DNA of 64,000 bases, taken from assembly GCA_937941455.1 (NCBI GenBank), contig CALDHM010000019.1, forward strand, positions 1 through 64,000, in the 5' to 3' direction. Below are positions 63,960 through 64,000 of this stretch, piece by piece. Origin of the DNA: an uncultured Pirellulaceae bacterium. Its GTDB lineage: Bacteria; Planctomycetota; Planctomycetia; Pirellulales; Pirellulaceae. The notes beneath the pieces are model-generated. The model was not told the DNA's origin, did not search any database, and saw only the letters and a program-made list of their open reading frames with translations. The position numbers and the translations under genes are program-made. Numbering within the stretch: the first letter of the stretch is position 1; each line of letters opens with the position of its first letter.

Positions 63960-64000
63960 GGCAAATGGACCTCCTCAATCGATGACCGTTCGGCACGGGC

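Overview
The window looks like a planctomycete of the Pirellulales type. It has three PEP-CTERM surface proteins (two with HAF repeats, one with autotransporter-type beta-strand repeats), a small lipoprotein of a kind I associate with planctomycetes, a TatC with a very large first periplasmic loop, and short dispersed intergenic repeats such as CCGAAGCGTAAGCGAGGG. Base composition is moderately GC-rich. I recognise no rRNA, tRNA, CRISPR array or intact insertion sequence.

0-14.8 kb is an accessory region. A PA14/sugar-dehydrogenase gene runs off the left edge and abuts, head to head, a start-less chimeric ORF. A Fur/Zur-type regulator then faces a COG0523 zinc-chaperone GTPase across a TGCAAT-N3-ATTGCA palindrome. 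Three PEP-CTERM genes and a shrunken DUF5829-like ORF follow. Next come a DsrE-like protein, a 23-aa basic ORF, an FAD oxidoreductase with a CCGEECVC tail, an unknown protein, a second COG0523 GTPase and a full-length DUF5829-like exported protein. All genes after the regulator run on the plus strand. I read this as a probable zinc-limitation locus of undescribed composition.

14.9-31 kb holds an exported PCMT-like methyltransferase, a CPBP protease, an O-antigen ligase-like polymerase, a lipoprotein and holA. These are followed by a plus-strand run of pgi, a UPF0173 hydrolase, a DUF6263-like protein, a Rieske protein, MazG, a large membrane protein and an ABC ATPase, then minus-strand glnB and an outer-membrane barrel. 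31.4-38.8 kb is a minus-strand housekeeping block transcribed polA, coaE, rho, ribH, nusB, ftsY. 39-45 kb holds a coiled-coil membrane protein, tatC, manA, a lipoprotein and a decayed repeat-bearing spacer. 45-53.3 kb carries an RND pump with its adaptor, divergent from a histidine kinase and NtrC-type regulator pair.

53.3-64 kb holds a YceI gene, thiD, a cytochrome c/ctaA/cupredoxin-like respiratory group, purD, an unknown protein and a lytic transglycosylase-like protein. The most striking observation is in the YceI gene. Its TGA stop sits exactly where the first Cys of an HMA-type M-x-C-x-x-C motif would be, and the same frame continues for 62 residues with HMA-like sequence. A small hairpin lies 12 nt after the TGA. 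This is either a new UxxC selenoprotein (YceI-HMA fusion) or a recent nonsense mutation.
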